Source: an uncultured Selenomonadales bacterium
GTDB lineage: Bacteria > Bacillota > Negativicutes > Selenomonadales > Selenomonadaceae
Assembly (NCBI GenBank): GCA_937901445.1
Contig: CALDHY010000107.1
Location: forward strand, 1-26,815
DNA: 26,815 nucleotides
Reading direction: 5' to 3'
Shown: positions 15,251 to 23,188 of the stretch, piece by piece
Position numbering within the stretch: the stretch's first letter is position 1
Layout of the letters: each line of letters opens with the position of its first letter
The notes under the pieces: model-generated
What the model was told of the DNA's origin: nothing
Seen by the model: the letters and a program-made list of their open reading frames with translations, nothing else
Databases searched by the model: none
Position numbers and translations under genes: made by a program

Positions 15251-15295
15251 TCATTCCTCCAAAATTTTTCTATTTAAAATAAAAGCTGCTGTCAT
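15251..15295 (-). other. Possible 14-codon leader ORF before efp
   Basis: ATG at 15295-15293 starts [14 protein letters not shown], ending in TGA at 15253-15251, six bases before the chosen efp GTG. AAGG lies about ten bases upstream of the ATG. The tail of this frame contains the efp ribosome site, so translation of one could affect the other. Confidence 0.3.
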
Positions 15296-15300
15296 AAAAA

Positions 15301-15405
15301 ATTTTACCTTAAAAATTCCTCGCGCAGATTTAAAATCGATTTTAAGACGTCTGGTAAGCCCTGTAAGCGGCGTTTCAAAGTTTTTGGTACATTTTACCTT
15401 AAAAA
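15301..15405. repeat. Direct repeat pair and 16-bp palindrome between pepP and efp
   Basis: ATTTTACCTTAAAAA occurs at 15301-15315 and 15391-15405, 90 bases apart. Between them lies the perfect palindrome TTAAAATCGATTTTAA (15330-15345). No strong promoter was seen by eye. The palindrome may be an operator. Confidence 0.6.
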
Positions 15406-15439
15406 ATTTTTGGTGCGTTGTAGGGCATTTAAAACGAAA

Positions 15440-16498
15440 TTAAAGCTCTATTAAGTTTTTGGGACTTTTTGTCAAAGTTTCAGATTCGCCGTCAGTAACC
15501 AAAACTGTATCTTCAATTCTCAAGCCGCCAATTCCCGCAATGTAAACGCCGGGTTCATCAGTAACAATCATATTCGGCAAAAGATTTTCACATTTGCTCA
15601 ATTTGCTAAGGCGCGGCTCTTCGTGAATTTCAATTCCTACGCCGTGTCCGAGCCCGTGTGTAAAATATTTGTCAAGACCTGCGCGAGTAAGATTTTCCCT
15701 AACGGCGGCATCAACCGCTTTACCGCTTGCGCCCTTTCTGATACATTTCAAGCCGTAAAGTTGCGCGTCTAAAAGTGCGTTGTAAATTTTTCGCTGATTG
15801 TCAGTGGCGCGCCCGACGCAAATTGTGCGCGTCATATCTGAACAGTAGCCGTTGAAAATTGCGCCAAAATCCATTGTGACAAATTCGCCGTTCAAAATTT
15901 TTTTACCGGTAGCTGTGCCGTGCGGCAAACTTCCACGAACGCCTGAAGCAACAATCGTATCGAAAGAATTTTTTTCCGCGCCAAATTTTTTCATAAGGTA
16001 TTCAAGCTCGGCGGCAACTTCAATTTCAGTAACATTAGGCTTGATGAAGTTCAAAATTTCGGCAAAGGCTTTATCTGCAATTTCGCAAGCGTGGCGAATG
16101 TTGGAAATTTCCGCCGCGTCTTTAACTTGCCGCAATGAATCAACTTCGACTGATTTAAATTCGACGCCGGACAAATTTTCTTTCAAGTTGTTATATTCGT
16201 CAAAAGTCAACACTCTACCTTCAAAGCCGAATTTTTTTGCGCCGCAACTTTTAATTTCTTCGATTAATTTTTTGAAAAGCCCTTCGTCTTGCTTGACAAT
16301 CTCAAAATTTTTAGTTTGAAGTTTTGCCTGTTCAATGTAGCGTGCGTCAGTTATCAGCTTGCGAAAATTTTTGCCGATTAACAAAATTGTACTGTCACCG
16401 CGAAAACCGCTGAAGTAAAAAACATTCGCCGCCTTGCAAATTATCAGCGCGTCAATTTCTTCAGCGTCAATTTTTTTATACAAATTTTGAAGTCTCAT
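15440..16498 (-). CDS. Xaa-Pro aminopeptidase (M24 family)
   Basis: A cytoplasmic dinuclear metallopeptidase that removes an N-terminal residue next to proline. The 352-residue protein has a creatinase-like N-domain (about 1-120) and a pita-bread catalytic domain. All five metal ligands are visible: Asp210 and Asp221 in MDFGAIFNGYCSDMTRT, His285 in GLGHGVGIEIHE, Glu315 in TDEPGVYI and Glu329 in GLRIEDTVLV. His193 and His292 fit the substrate-binding histidines. It starts four bases after the aroQ stop and leads to efp, the usual Firmicutes order aroQ-pepP-efp. Confidence 0.95.
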   Translation of the reverse strand: MRLQNLYKKIDAEEIDALIICKAANVFYFSGFRGDSTILLIGKNFRKLITDARYIEQAKLQTKNFEIVKQDEGLFKKLIEEIKSCGAKKFGFEGRVLTFDEYNNLKENLSGVEFKSVEVDSLRQVKDAAEISNIRHACEIADKAFAEILNFIKPNVTEIEVAAELEYLMKKFGAEKNSFDTIVASGVRGSLPHGTATGKKILNGEFVTMDFGAIFNGYCSDMTRTICVGRATDNQRKIYNALLDAQLYGLKCIRKGASGKAVDAAVRENLTRAGLDKYFTHGLGHGVGIEIHEEPRLSKLSKCENLLPNMIVTDEPGVYIAGIGGLRIEDTVLVTDGESETLTKSPKNLIEL

Positions 16499-16501
16499 AA
16501 A

Positions 16502-16963
16502 TTAACCTCTGCGAAGTTTACGCACTGCAATTTCTAACGCCGCAATGTAACTGTCAACGCCGAAGCCGCAAATTTGCCCCATAACTACCGGCGCAATTAC
16601 TGAATTATGACGGAACTCTTCGCGCTTGTGGACGTTTGACAAATGAATTTCGATAACCGGTACAGGAATTGCCGCTATTGCGTCGCGCAGTGCTACGCTG
16701 TAATGAGTTAAAGCCGCCGCGTTGAGTAAAATAAAATCGTAACGCCCGCGCGCTTTTTGTATCGCCTCTACCAATTCGCCTTCAAAGTTCGACTGCAGAA
16801 AATTTATTTCGTCAACTTCCAATTCCTTTGCCCGCGTTTTCAAAATTTCGTTTATGTCGTTGAGAGTTAAACTGCCGTAAATTTCCGGCTCGCGCGTCCC
16901 CAATAAATTTAAATTCGGTCCGTGCAAAACTAAAATTCGTTTTGTATTAATATTTAATCCCAA
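16502..16963 (-). CDS. aroQ: 3-dehydroquinate dehydratase, type II
   Basis: It catalyses the third step of the shikimate pathway. The 154-residue protein has the type II signatures: [17 protein letters not shown] with the catalytic Tyr, the catalytic His in [15 protein letters not shown], and [16 protein letters not shown]. The frame is open to ATG 16993, but TTG 16963 is preferred: AGGGGAG lies seven bases upstream and the length is nearer to the family. Its start overlaps the end of acyP by 17 bases, so translation is probably coupled. Confidence 0.92.
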   Translation of the reverse strand: MGLNINTKRILVLHGPNLNLLGTREPEIYGSLTLNDINEILKTRAKELEVDEINFLQSNFEGELVEAIQKARGRYDFILLNAAALTHYSVALRDAIAAIPVPVIEIHLSNVHKREEFRHNSVIAPVVMGQICGFGVDSYIAALEIAVRKLRRG

Positions 16964-17294
16964 ATTTATTCTCCCCTTCGACAACTGCAACATCGTAACT
17001 TTTCAGCTGTACAACTTTTGAAAAGCCGTTGCCTTTTTTCAGGCGTTCAATCAACTGTTCGATAACTTGCGGGGAAGCTTGTACTTCCATTGTAACGGTA
17101 CCATCTTTTAAATTCATAACCCAACCGGTTATACCGAGCGCGCGCGCCTCTTGGCGGACAAAATATCTGAAGCCGACGCCTTGAACTTTGCCGGAAACTG
17201 TTATAGATTTGCGGACGGCGTTTGCAGTATCAACCGGCGTAACTAATTCTTCATCAGCACTGCCGCCGAAAAATTGTTTAAGAAAATCTCTCAT
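16947..17294 (-). CDS. acyP: Acylphosphatase
   Basis: A small enzyme that hydrolyses acyl phosphates. The 115-residue protein carries the active-site stretch [17 protein letters not shown] with Arg43, and Asn61 in [12 protein letters not shown] 28-residue N-terminal extension ([20 protein letters not shown]...) precedes the roughly 90-residue domain, which is longer than usual. ATG 17294 is chosen over GTG 17303 because GAGG lies eight bases before it. It starts two bases after the U32 peptidase stop and overlaps aroQ, so all are in one operon. Confidence 0.9.
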   Translation of the reverse strand: MRDFLKQFFGGSADEELVTPVDTANAVRKSITVSGKVQGVGFRYFVRQEARALGITGWVMNLKDGTVTMEVQASPQVIEQLIERLKKGNGFSKVVQLKSYDVAVVEGENKFGIKY

Positions 17295-17296
17295 AG

Positions 17297-18499
17297 TCAA
17301 CACCTCATTAACGAAAAAATTTCCACCTCTTGAATCACGGGAATTTTAACAATTTGTTGAGCATGCGGCGCGGCGGTAATTTCTGCGCCCTCTGAATCGT
17401 ACATTTCAGAAATTTTTTGTTTGAAAGTTTTACCGTGCGGCTGAAAAAATTCTACTTCTTGATTGACTTCAAATTTGCCGCGCTGTTCAATCGTTGCAAC
17501 CATTTTTTCGGCGTCAAAGTCTCTTACAATTCCCAAAAAATTACTTGAGCGTTTCGGCTTTGAAGTATCGTAAATTTCAGTTGGTGCGCCGTCGCTGATA
17601 AAAAATCCCGTCGTATAGGGGCGGTGTGCAACTTTATCCAGTTCTTCAAGCCATTCTGAACGAATTGTAAAATTTTGGGGATTATTAAGGTAACTGTCAA
17701 TCGCCGCGCGGTAAACTTTGACGACGCCCGCCACGTAATTAACGCTTTTCATTCGCCCTTCGATTTTTAACGACGCCACGCCGCTTTCAATAATTTTATC
17801 AAGGTGCGGCAGTAAACACAAATCTTTTGAATTCATAATGTACGCGCCGCGTGAATCTTCATCGACTTCAAAAAATTCATTGGGGCGTTTTTCTTCCATC
17901 AAAGAATATTTCCAGCGGCAAGAATGAGTACACGCGCCTTGATTGCCGTCGCGCCCCGTCAAATAGTGCGAAAGATAACACCTGCCGGAATACGAAATAC
18001 ACATTGCGCCGTGTACAAAAATTTCAAGTTCAGCCGCGCAATTCTTTTTAATTTCCAAAATTTCTTCAAGCGTTAATTCCCGCGCCAAAACAATTCGACT
18101 TGCGCCCATTTCGTGAAAAAAATTCGCCGTGCGATAATTTGTAACGTTGGCTTGCGTGCTTACGTGCAATTCTAAGTTTTTCGTTAAACTCTTTGCAAGA
18201 CTGAAAACGCCTAAATCTGAAATTAAAACCGCGTCAACGCCCGCGCCGTCCAGAAATTTAAAATATTTTTCGAGTTCGTCAAGGTCGGCGTTATGTGCGA
18301 AAACGTTTGTTGCCACGTAAATTTTTTTACCGAGTTCGTGAGTAAATTTAACGGCGTCAAAAATTTCACTTTCAGAAAAATTATCGCCGTAAGCGCGCAG
18401 GCTGAAATTTTTCCCGCCAATATAAACCGCGTCCGCGCCGTAAGTCAACGCGGCTTGCAACTTTTCAAAATTCCCTGCAGGAGCCAATAATTCAATCAA
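17297..18499 (-). CDS. U32-family peptidase-like tRNA hydroxylation protein
   Basis: The 400-residue protein begins ELLAPAGNFEKLQAALTYGADAVY and carries the U32 signature ELEIFVHGAMCISYSGRC (about 158-175) with further cysteines in NQGACTHSCRWKY, probable Fe-S ligands. Although called peptidases, members such as B. subtilis YrrN/YrrO and E. coli TrhP hydroxylate tRNA uridine-34 using prephenate-derived chemistry. Its position near mltG and ruvX matches yrrO in B. subtilis, so that role is favoured here. No second U32 gene (yrrN) or yrrM homologue is beside it. The start is TTG 18499 after GGGAGAAA. Length is normal for the YrrO type. Confidence 0.9.
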   Translation of the reverse strand: MIELLAPAGNFEKLQAALTYGADAVYIGGKNFSLRAYGDNFSESEIFDAVKFTHELGKKIYVATNVFAHNADLDELEKYFKFLDGAGVDAVLISDLGVFSLAKSLTKNLELHVSTQANVTNYRTANFFHEMGASRIVLARELTLEEILEIKKNCAAELEIFVHGAMCISYSGRCYLSHYLTGRDGNQGACTHSCRWKYSLMEEKRPNEFFEVDEDSRGAYIMNSKDLCLLPHLDKIIESGVASLKIEGRMKSVNYVAGVVKVYRAAIDSYLNNPQNFTIRSEWLEELDKVAHRPYTTGFFISDGAPTEIYDTSKPKRSSNFLGIVRDFDAEKMVATIEQRGKFEVNQEVEFFQPHGKTFKQKISEMYDSEGAEITAAPHAQQIVKIPVIQEVEIFSLMRC

Positions 18500-18543
18500 A
18501 AAAATTTCTCCCTTATCGAATTTTATGAACTAAGAATTAAAGA

Positions 18544-18578
18544 AAAATCCATAGTCCTTAGCCCTTAATCCCTAATCC
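18544..18578 (-). repeat. GGRYTAR heptad array, mltG 3' end
   Basis: On the minus strand, five bases after the mltG stop, come GGATTAG, GGATTAA, GGGCTAA, GGACTAT and GGATTTT. The composition and the closing GGATTTT are the same as in the hpf copy. Confidence 0.8.
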
Positions 18579-18583
18579 TTAAA

Positions 18584-19732
18584 TCAACGATACTGATTAA
18601 CCAAATTCAAATGTTCCTCGTAGCTGTAGGCGTAGTGATTGTGCCCTTCCCTGTCAGCAACAAAGTACAAATAATCCGTGTCGGCAGGATTTAAAACCGC
18701 CTCAATCGCCGCAATTCCGGGGTTGGCAACCGGTCCCGGCGGCAAGCCCGCGTTTTGATAGGTGTTGTACGGTGAATCAATTTTTGTATCTTCAATCGAA
18801 ACATCTTCTTTTGGCGCGTCCATCAAATATTGAAGTGTTGCGTCAGACTGCAGCGGCATTTCAAGTTTCAAGCGTTTCAAAAAAATCTGCGCGACAACCG
18901 GTCTGTCTTCGGCGTAGCGTACCTCTTTTTCAACCAATGAAGCTAAAGTTATCAAATCGTAAATCGACAAATTTAATTCTTTGGCGCGCGCCCGCATTTC
19001 GTCAGTTAAGCGACTGTTAAATTCGTCAGACATAAGCTTTAAAATTTCTTCAATGGAATAATCACTTTCAATCGAATAAGTTTCCGGAAAAAGAAAACCT
19101 TCAGCCGTGTATTTAACATTTGCATTCGGCGTTATGTAATCGTAGGGTTTAAAATTTTTTGCCGCCTTGAGAAAATCTTCCTTATCGGCTAAGTCTAAAC
19201 TTTCAAGCCGTGCGGCAATTTCATTGACTGTAAAACCTTCAGGGATTGTAAATTTGGCAAGGTGTTTTTCGCCGGTTAAAATTTTTTCAAAAACATCTTC
19301 ATCTGCCATACCGGCTGAAAAAACGTAAGTACCCGGTTTAAGTTGCCCGTCATAACCGCGCATTCTTGAAAGAAAACGAAACTTTAAACTGCTTGTGATA
19401 ACGCCCTTGCTTGCAAGTTGCTCGGCAATTTCAGCCGTTGTCATTCCGCGCGTAATTTTTACGTGAATTTTTTTACCATCACTGTCGCCGGCGAATTTTA
19501 CCGGCTTGGGGTCTGCGAAAATTAAAACCATTCCAATTACAAAAATGCAAAAAAATACCGCCGCCGTAACGGAAATAATATATTTGGGCGAAAGTTCGGC
19601 AAACATTTCTTTAAGTGCAACGAACGGCGATAAAATTTTTTCGCTTAAACTTTTTTTGGCTACAGGCTCGGATTTTTTTTTAGATTCAGCGTCCGAATTT
19701 TTTTTGTTGCCGTCAACCTTTTCGACTTTCAT
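18584..19732 (-). CDS. mltG: Endolytic murein transglycosylase MltG
   Basis: An inner-membrane enzyme that cuts nascent glycan strands and limits their length. The 382-residue protein has a charged N-terminal cytoplasmic stretch (1-50), one membrane helix (about 51-72), a LysM-like region (VKITRGMTTAEIAEQLASKG, about 91-110) and the YceG catalytic domain. Glu268 in ASLVEKEVRYAEDR is the expected catalytic residue, and LPPGPVANPG is present. Its ATG overlaps the DUF1292 stop by one base (TAATG), giving tight coupling. This ruvX-DUF1292-mltG order matches Firmicutes generally. Confidence 0.95.
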   Translation of the reverse strand: MKVEKVDGNKKNSDAESKKKSEPVAKKSLSEKILSPFVALKEMFAELSPKYIISVTAAVFFCIFVIGMVLIFADPKPVKFAGDSDGKKIHVKITRGMTTAEIAEQLASKGVITSSLKFRFLSRMRGYDGQLKPGTYVFSAGMADEDVFEKILTGEKHLAKFTIPEGFTVNEIAARLESLDLADKEDFLKAAKNFKPYDYITPNANVKYTAEGFLFPETYSIESDYSIEEILKLMSDEFNSRLTDEMRARAKELNLSIYDLITLASLVEKEVRYAEDRPVVAQIFLKRLKLEMPLQSDATLQYLMDAPKEDVSIEDTKIDSPYNTYQNAGLPPGPVANPGIAAIEAVLNPADTDYLYFVADREGHNHYAYSYEEHLNLVNQYR

Positions 19733-20094
19733 TAATCTTCGTCCGCTTCATACATCAACTTTTCATAAGCGTCTTGAACTGCCTCAAATTCTTCATCTGT
19801 CGGCTCAATGTATTCTTCCTCGCCGTCTTCATTCAAAATAATTTTGGCAATGATAACGTCGCCCTCTTCGCATTCGCAGTCTTCGTCGCCGCAATGGCAA
19901 TGGTGCTCGTGTTCTTCGTCGTCTTCATGAACTTCAACCAAAATTGCAAAACGATCGTCGCCGACCGGAATTATCATTTCTTCAGCATAATAATAAACGT
20001 TGCCTTCGTCGTCTGTCATTTCAACCAAAATATCTTCTTCGTCGTCCAAAAAATCTTCCTGTTCAAAATCTTTTACCTGATTATTTTTAGCCAT
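19732..20094 (-). CDS. DUF1292 protein, internal start within the ruvX frame
   Basis: ATG at 20094-20092 has GAAAGGAAG (20110-20102) seven bases upstream, a good ribosome site inside the ruvX reading frame. It would give a 120-residue acidic protein with the DUF1292 pattern [18 protein letters not shown]. It carries an unusual insert rich in His and Cys, [19 protein letters not shown], which looks like a metal-binding cluster. In other Firmicutes the same gene (yrzB) is free-standing between ruvX and mltG. Its function is unknown in general. Confidence 0.7.
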   Translation of the reverse strand: MAKNNQVKDFEQEDFLDDEEDILVEMTDDEGNVYYYAEEMIIPVGDDRFAILVEVHEDDEEHEHHCHCGDEDCECEEGDVIIAKIILNEDGEEEYIEPTDEEFEAVQDAYEKLMYEADED

Positions 20095-20523
20095 TGAAAT
20101 ACTTCCTTTCAAATTTAAATTGTCAAGATAACCTTGCAGAATGTAGACTGCCGCCATCTTGTCAATAATTTTTTTACGTTTGGCGCGGCTGACGTCTGCC
20201 GCAATTAAATTTTTTTCCGCCGCAACCGTTGAAAGTCTTTCGTCCCAAAAAACTTGCTTGACATTCGGGTAAGCTTGAGAAATTTTTTCGGCGAATTTTT
20301 TAACCATTTCGCAGCGTTCGCCCTCCGTGCCGTTCATATTTTTTGGATAACCGATAACTAAAATTTCGGCGTCATACTGCTTGATAATTTCGCCGAGTTG
20401 CCGCAAATCTTCCTTGTTTGAAGTGCGTTTGATAGTTTTGACGCCCTGCGCCGTTAAGTTCAATAAATCGCTTGCCGCAACGCCAATGGTTTTATCGCCA
20501 ATATCCAGTGCCAGACTTCTCAT
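19732..20523 (-). CDS. ruvX: RuvX (YqgF) fused in frame to a DUF1292 domain
   Basis: The first 143 residues are RuvX/YqgF, an RNase H-fold nuclease linked to Holliday junction resolution and pre-16S rRNA maturation. Motifs [29 protein letters not shown] and FWDERLST are present. Normally it ends near residue 138. Here no stop codon intervenes and the frame runs on through residues 144-263, a DUF1292 (YrzB-type) domain. An internal ribosome site and ATG at 20094 suggest the downstream domain is also made separately. The start overlaps the ireB stop (ATGA type). Whether the long form is the main product cannot be told from sequence. Confidence 0.85.
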   Translation of the reverse strand: MRSLALDIGDKTIGVAASDLLNLTAQGVKTIKRTSNKEDLRQLGEIIKQYDAEILVIGYPKNMNGTEGERCEMVKKFAEKISQAYPNVKQVFWDERLSTVAAEKNLIAADVSRAKRKKIIDKMAAVYILQGYLDNLNLKGSISMAKNNQVKDFEQEDFLDDEEDILVEMTDDEGNVYYYAEEMIIPVGDDRFAILVEVHEDDEEHEHHCHCGDEDCECEEGDVIIAKIILNEDGEEEYIEPTDEEFEAVQDAYEKLMYEADED

Positions 20524-20777
20524 TTTGTCTCCAATTTTTCAAGGTACGTGCGGACAAGTTCCTCTAAAAGTTCATCGCGTTCAACCTTGCGAATTTTACT
20601 GCGTGCGTCCATGTGGCTTGTAATATACGCGGGGTCACCGCTCAAAAGATAACCTACAAGCTGATGAACGGGATTATAACCTTTTTCAGTCATGGCTTGA
20701 TACGCAGTTTTTATAACCTTTTCCGCGCGGTTTTCTTCAACACCAAAACTAAACATCATGGTTTCATCACTAACCAT
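20520..20777 (-). CDS. ireB: IreB family regulatory phosphoprotein (UPF0297)
   Basis: The 85-residue protein matches IreB, a small substrate of PASTA Ser/Thr kinases studied in Enterococcus. The N-terminal [10 protein letters not shown] contains the Thr residues phosphorylated in the family, and [20 protein letters not shown] is the family core. GGGGTGAT precedes the ATG at 20777. It overlaps ruvX by four bases. In most Firmicutes alaS lies directly upstream; here the upstream gene is an ATP-grasp protein of the surface-sugar cluster. No PASTA kinase is in the window. Confidence 0.95.
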   Translation of the reverse strand: MVSDETMMFSFGVEENRAEKVIKTAYQAMTEKGYNPVHQLVGYLLSGDPAYITSHMDARSKIRKVERDELLEELVRTYLEKLETK

Positions 20778-20794
20778 AAAATCACCCCCAAAAA

Positions 20795-22054
20795 TTATTT
20801 ATATTCGTCCAAAAGATCGGCATCAAATTTTTCTATCAGTATATCTTGGTTATTTTCGTCTATAACTTTTAGCGTGTCAAATATAAATTTAATGTCATTT
20901 TTCAAACGTTCCAATGATTCGGCAACTATAATAAATTCGGCGAATCTCTGCCTTGCGTCATTGAATACGCCGACTTCATCGCCCGCTTCATAAAAAGTTG
21001 CGAATGAAACAATATCAGAATTTTTTTCAATTTCTTCAATACCTTCAACAGATTTAATTTTTCCGGGACGAACGCCGGGTAAAATCATTCCCATAAATTT
21101 ATTAAATTTTCCTATTGTAAGCTCTTTTATATTTTCGGCAAAAGTTTTTGAAATCTTGCCTGTCAATGCAAAATTAAGAAACATTTCAGGAATATCAATG
21201 CCGGTTATCGCCTTGTAACCAACGTCAAAATCATCGCCGGGCAAACGTATCCCGGGATCATAAAATTTTATATCGTTTTCATACATAAAACCTTGAACAA
21301 ATATCGGCGCGTTTTTTAATTTTAAATTTCTCAAGCCGTCTACAACTTTTGGATTTATATTTTCACGATAAAAATTTTCATACTTTGAAGGATAAATCGA
21401 CGCTATGCAAGTTTTATCAAGTCCTGTGGATTTATCGCCCAAAAATCTGTCACCAATTTTTACAAGTACGGGCTCACCTTCAATTACAACGTATGCAAGC
21501 TCCAAGTCATTTTTATTGCCGAGATATTTTTCAATTACTACGCCGCCGACTCTGGAAAATTTTTTTGCAAATTCAACGGCGTCAATTACTTCAGCGCGGG
21601 AATTGCAAATAGTTTGTCCTTTAGAGCCTCTGCCGTCGCACGGCTTGACAAGTACGGGATAATCAACTTTTTTTGAATCGTCGTAAAAATCTTTTTCGTT
21701 GTAATAAGGAATAGTACCCAAGCCGGATTTTTCGCAAAACTGCTTGAAAAGTATTTTGTTCGTCAGTATGTCGTATTGTTCTTCAGTGCCAAAAGTAGGA
21801 AAGCCCAATTTTTCGCAAATGATTCTTGCCGGATTCTGTGAAAAATCATGGTACAGAGACAACACGCCGTCAATTTTTTCACGTTTGCACAAATCCAAAA
21901 TTAAATCAATGTCAGCCGAATTGTATTCAAATTTATTGTCTGCAATAATTTTTGCGGGCGATTTTTTGATTTTATTTATATCTGTTATGTAAGTTTCAAG
22001 CCCCAATTTTTTCGCCGTGTGAATTAATTTTCTGTCAACATAACTGCCGCCCAA
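20795..22054 (-). CDS. ATP-grasp domain protein of the surface-sugar cluster
   Basis: The 419-residue protein has an ATP-grasp fold: a Rossmann-like start [19 protein letters not shown], a nucleotide-binding stretch [17 protein letters not shown] (about 130-146), VVIEKYLG, and the metal site [13 protein letters not shown], where Asp-x-Gly-x-Arg replaces Glu-x-Asn-x-Arg. It probably forms an amide or ester on a sugar or peptide; the substrate is not known. The only usual start in frame is TTG 22054, which cuts off the first strand: the frame upstream reads KKKILI. A one-base change in the adjacent A10 run would bring in an ATG at 22082. It starts just after the FkbM stop, so reinitiation is possible. 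Confidence 0.75.
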   Translation of the reverse strand: MGGSYVDRKLIHTAKKLGLETYITDINKIKKSPAKIIADNKFEYNSADIDLILDLCKREKIDGVLSLYHDFSQNPARIICEKLGFPTFGTEEQYDILTNKILFKQFCEKSGLGTIPYYNEKDFYDDSKKVDYPVLVKPCDGRGSKGQTICNSRAEVIDAVEFAKKFSRVGGVVIEKYLGNKNDLELAYVVIEGEPVLVKIGDRFLGDKSTGLDKTCIASIYPSKYENFYRENINPKVVDGLRNLKLKNAPIFVQGFMYENDIKFYDPGIRLPGDDFDVGYKAITGIDIPEMFLNFALTGKISKTFAENIKELTIGKFNKFMGMILPGVRPGKIKSVEGIEEIEKNSDIVSFATFYEAGDEVGVFNDARQRFAEFIIVAESLERLKNDIKFIFDTLKVIDENNQDILIEKFDADLLDEYK

Positions 22055-22056
22055 AA

Positions 22057-23175
22057 TTAAAATTTTTTTTTTGGAATTGCATAAAGCAACAAGCCGTTAT
22101 CTCTAATTCTTGTTTGCTTGCGAAGGTAAAGATTATAACCTTTTTGAACAGAATTTATAAATTGCGGAATTGTAATTAAAGCGTCGGCTTTGTGAAACAT
22201 TACAACGGCTAAATAGGGTTTTTGATTTTTTAAAATTTCGGTTGCGCCCTGCAAAGCGTTCAATTCACTGCCTTGAATTTCCATTTTTATAAAACTTACA
22301 GATTCATTTGCCAAAATGTCATCAAGTGTTTCGACGTTCAATTTAATTTCGCCAAATTCTGAAAAGCGCGTGCGTTCAATTTCCGCCGTGAAAGTAAACG
22401 TACCTTTTTTATCTCCAACGCCGCAATTAAAAAGTACAACGTTAGAGTAATTTTTATTTTGTACAAATTTTTCAAGCTGTGCAAAATTAGTATCATTCGG
22501 TTCAATGGCAAAAATTTTTTCGTATTTGCCGCCGTTCCAACTGATAAATTTTTCAATAGTATCGCCGTTGTACGCGCCGCAGTCTACAAAAACCCTATTT
22601 TTAACATCTGCGGTTAATTCGTTGAAGTACGGCGAAGGAAAATAAATTTCGTCAATATAACTGCGATCTCCCGTAACTTTCAGCTTTAAGTAATTGATAA
22701 AAGTTTTGCGCGAAAGCTCATCAGCCAAAAGTTCAAAAGTTTCTTTGAATTTATCGCAATTTTGAAGGACGTATTCAAAGTCTATTTTTTCAGAAGAGCC
22801 ATTCAAATTGATAGGAAGCGGATAACAATGAAATTTTTTGTTTGTAAGAATTTCAAATGCACGACTTCCGCCCTGCATTTCGTCTTCCATACCCAACATA
22901 AAAGTATATTTGTCGGCTTGTTTTGAAATTTCCTCAACATTATAAATTGGCAGTCCCAAAAATATTTGACCTGCTTTAAAATATTTTGCGTCAACAGCAT
23001 ATCCCGCAACTTGTATATCGTGAGCTTTTAAATCTTCGGTAACCCATTTTGCCATTTCGCCCGCGCCAACAAGAATAACCGGCAACCCTGCAGATTTTAT
23101 TGCATCGTAATTTGATGTTGAGTTGTCTTGTAAATTTTTAAGCTCGTCAAGAAAATGTTTAAACTCCATAATCAT
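22057..23175 (-). CDS. FkbM-family methyltransferase with N-terminal Rossmann domain
   Basis: The 372-residue protein has two parts. Residues about 30-120 form a nucleotide-binding-like domain (LPVILVGAGEMAKWV). Residues about 190-365 form the FkbM methyltransferase, with the SAM motif VFVDCGAYNGDT (195-206), FAIEPNDTNF and IKMEIQGSELNALQGA. Members O-methylate sugars or polyketides. A similar N-terminal domain is common in flagellin or polysaccharide clusters. It starts 13 bases after wecE and ends inside an A10/T10 region next to the ATP-grasp gene. The methylated substrate is probably the sugar made by the WecE branch, by inference from context. Confidence 0.85.
   Translation of the reverse strand: MIMEFKHFLDELKNLQDNSTSNYDAIKSAGLPVILVGAGEMAKWVTEDLKAHDIQVAGYAVDAKYFKAGQIFLGLPIYNVEEISKQADKYTFMLGMEDEMQGGSRAFEILTNKKFHCYPLPINLNGSSEKIDFEYVLQNCDKFKETFELLADELSRKTFINYLKLKVTGDRSYIDEIYFPSPYFNELTADVKNRVFVDCGAYNGDTIEKFISWNGGKYEKIFAIEPNDTNFAQLEKFVQNKNYSNVVLFNCGVGDKKGTFTFTAEIERTRFSEFGEIKLNVETLDDILANESVSFIKMEIQGSELNALQGATEILKNQKPYLAVVMFHKADALITIPQFINSVQKGYNLYLRKQTRIRDNGLLLYAIPKKKF
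22063..22072 (-). repeat. A10 tract (T10 on + strand) at the FkbM/ATP-grasp boundary
   Basis: Ten A on the minus strand code for the last lysines of FkbM and lie just before the ATP-grasp start. Tracts of this length promote polymerase slippage and sequencing errors; one extra A would open the ATP-grasp frame from ATG 22082. Confidence 0.8.
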
Positions 23176-23188
23176 TTACCACCACTCA

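Noticed and set aside
2088..18578. CRISPR array
   Set aside because: The repeats are seven-base units without spacers, scattered over five loci, and no cas genes are present.
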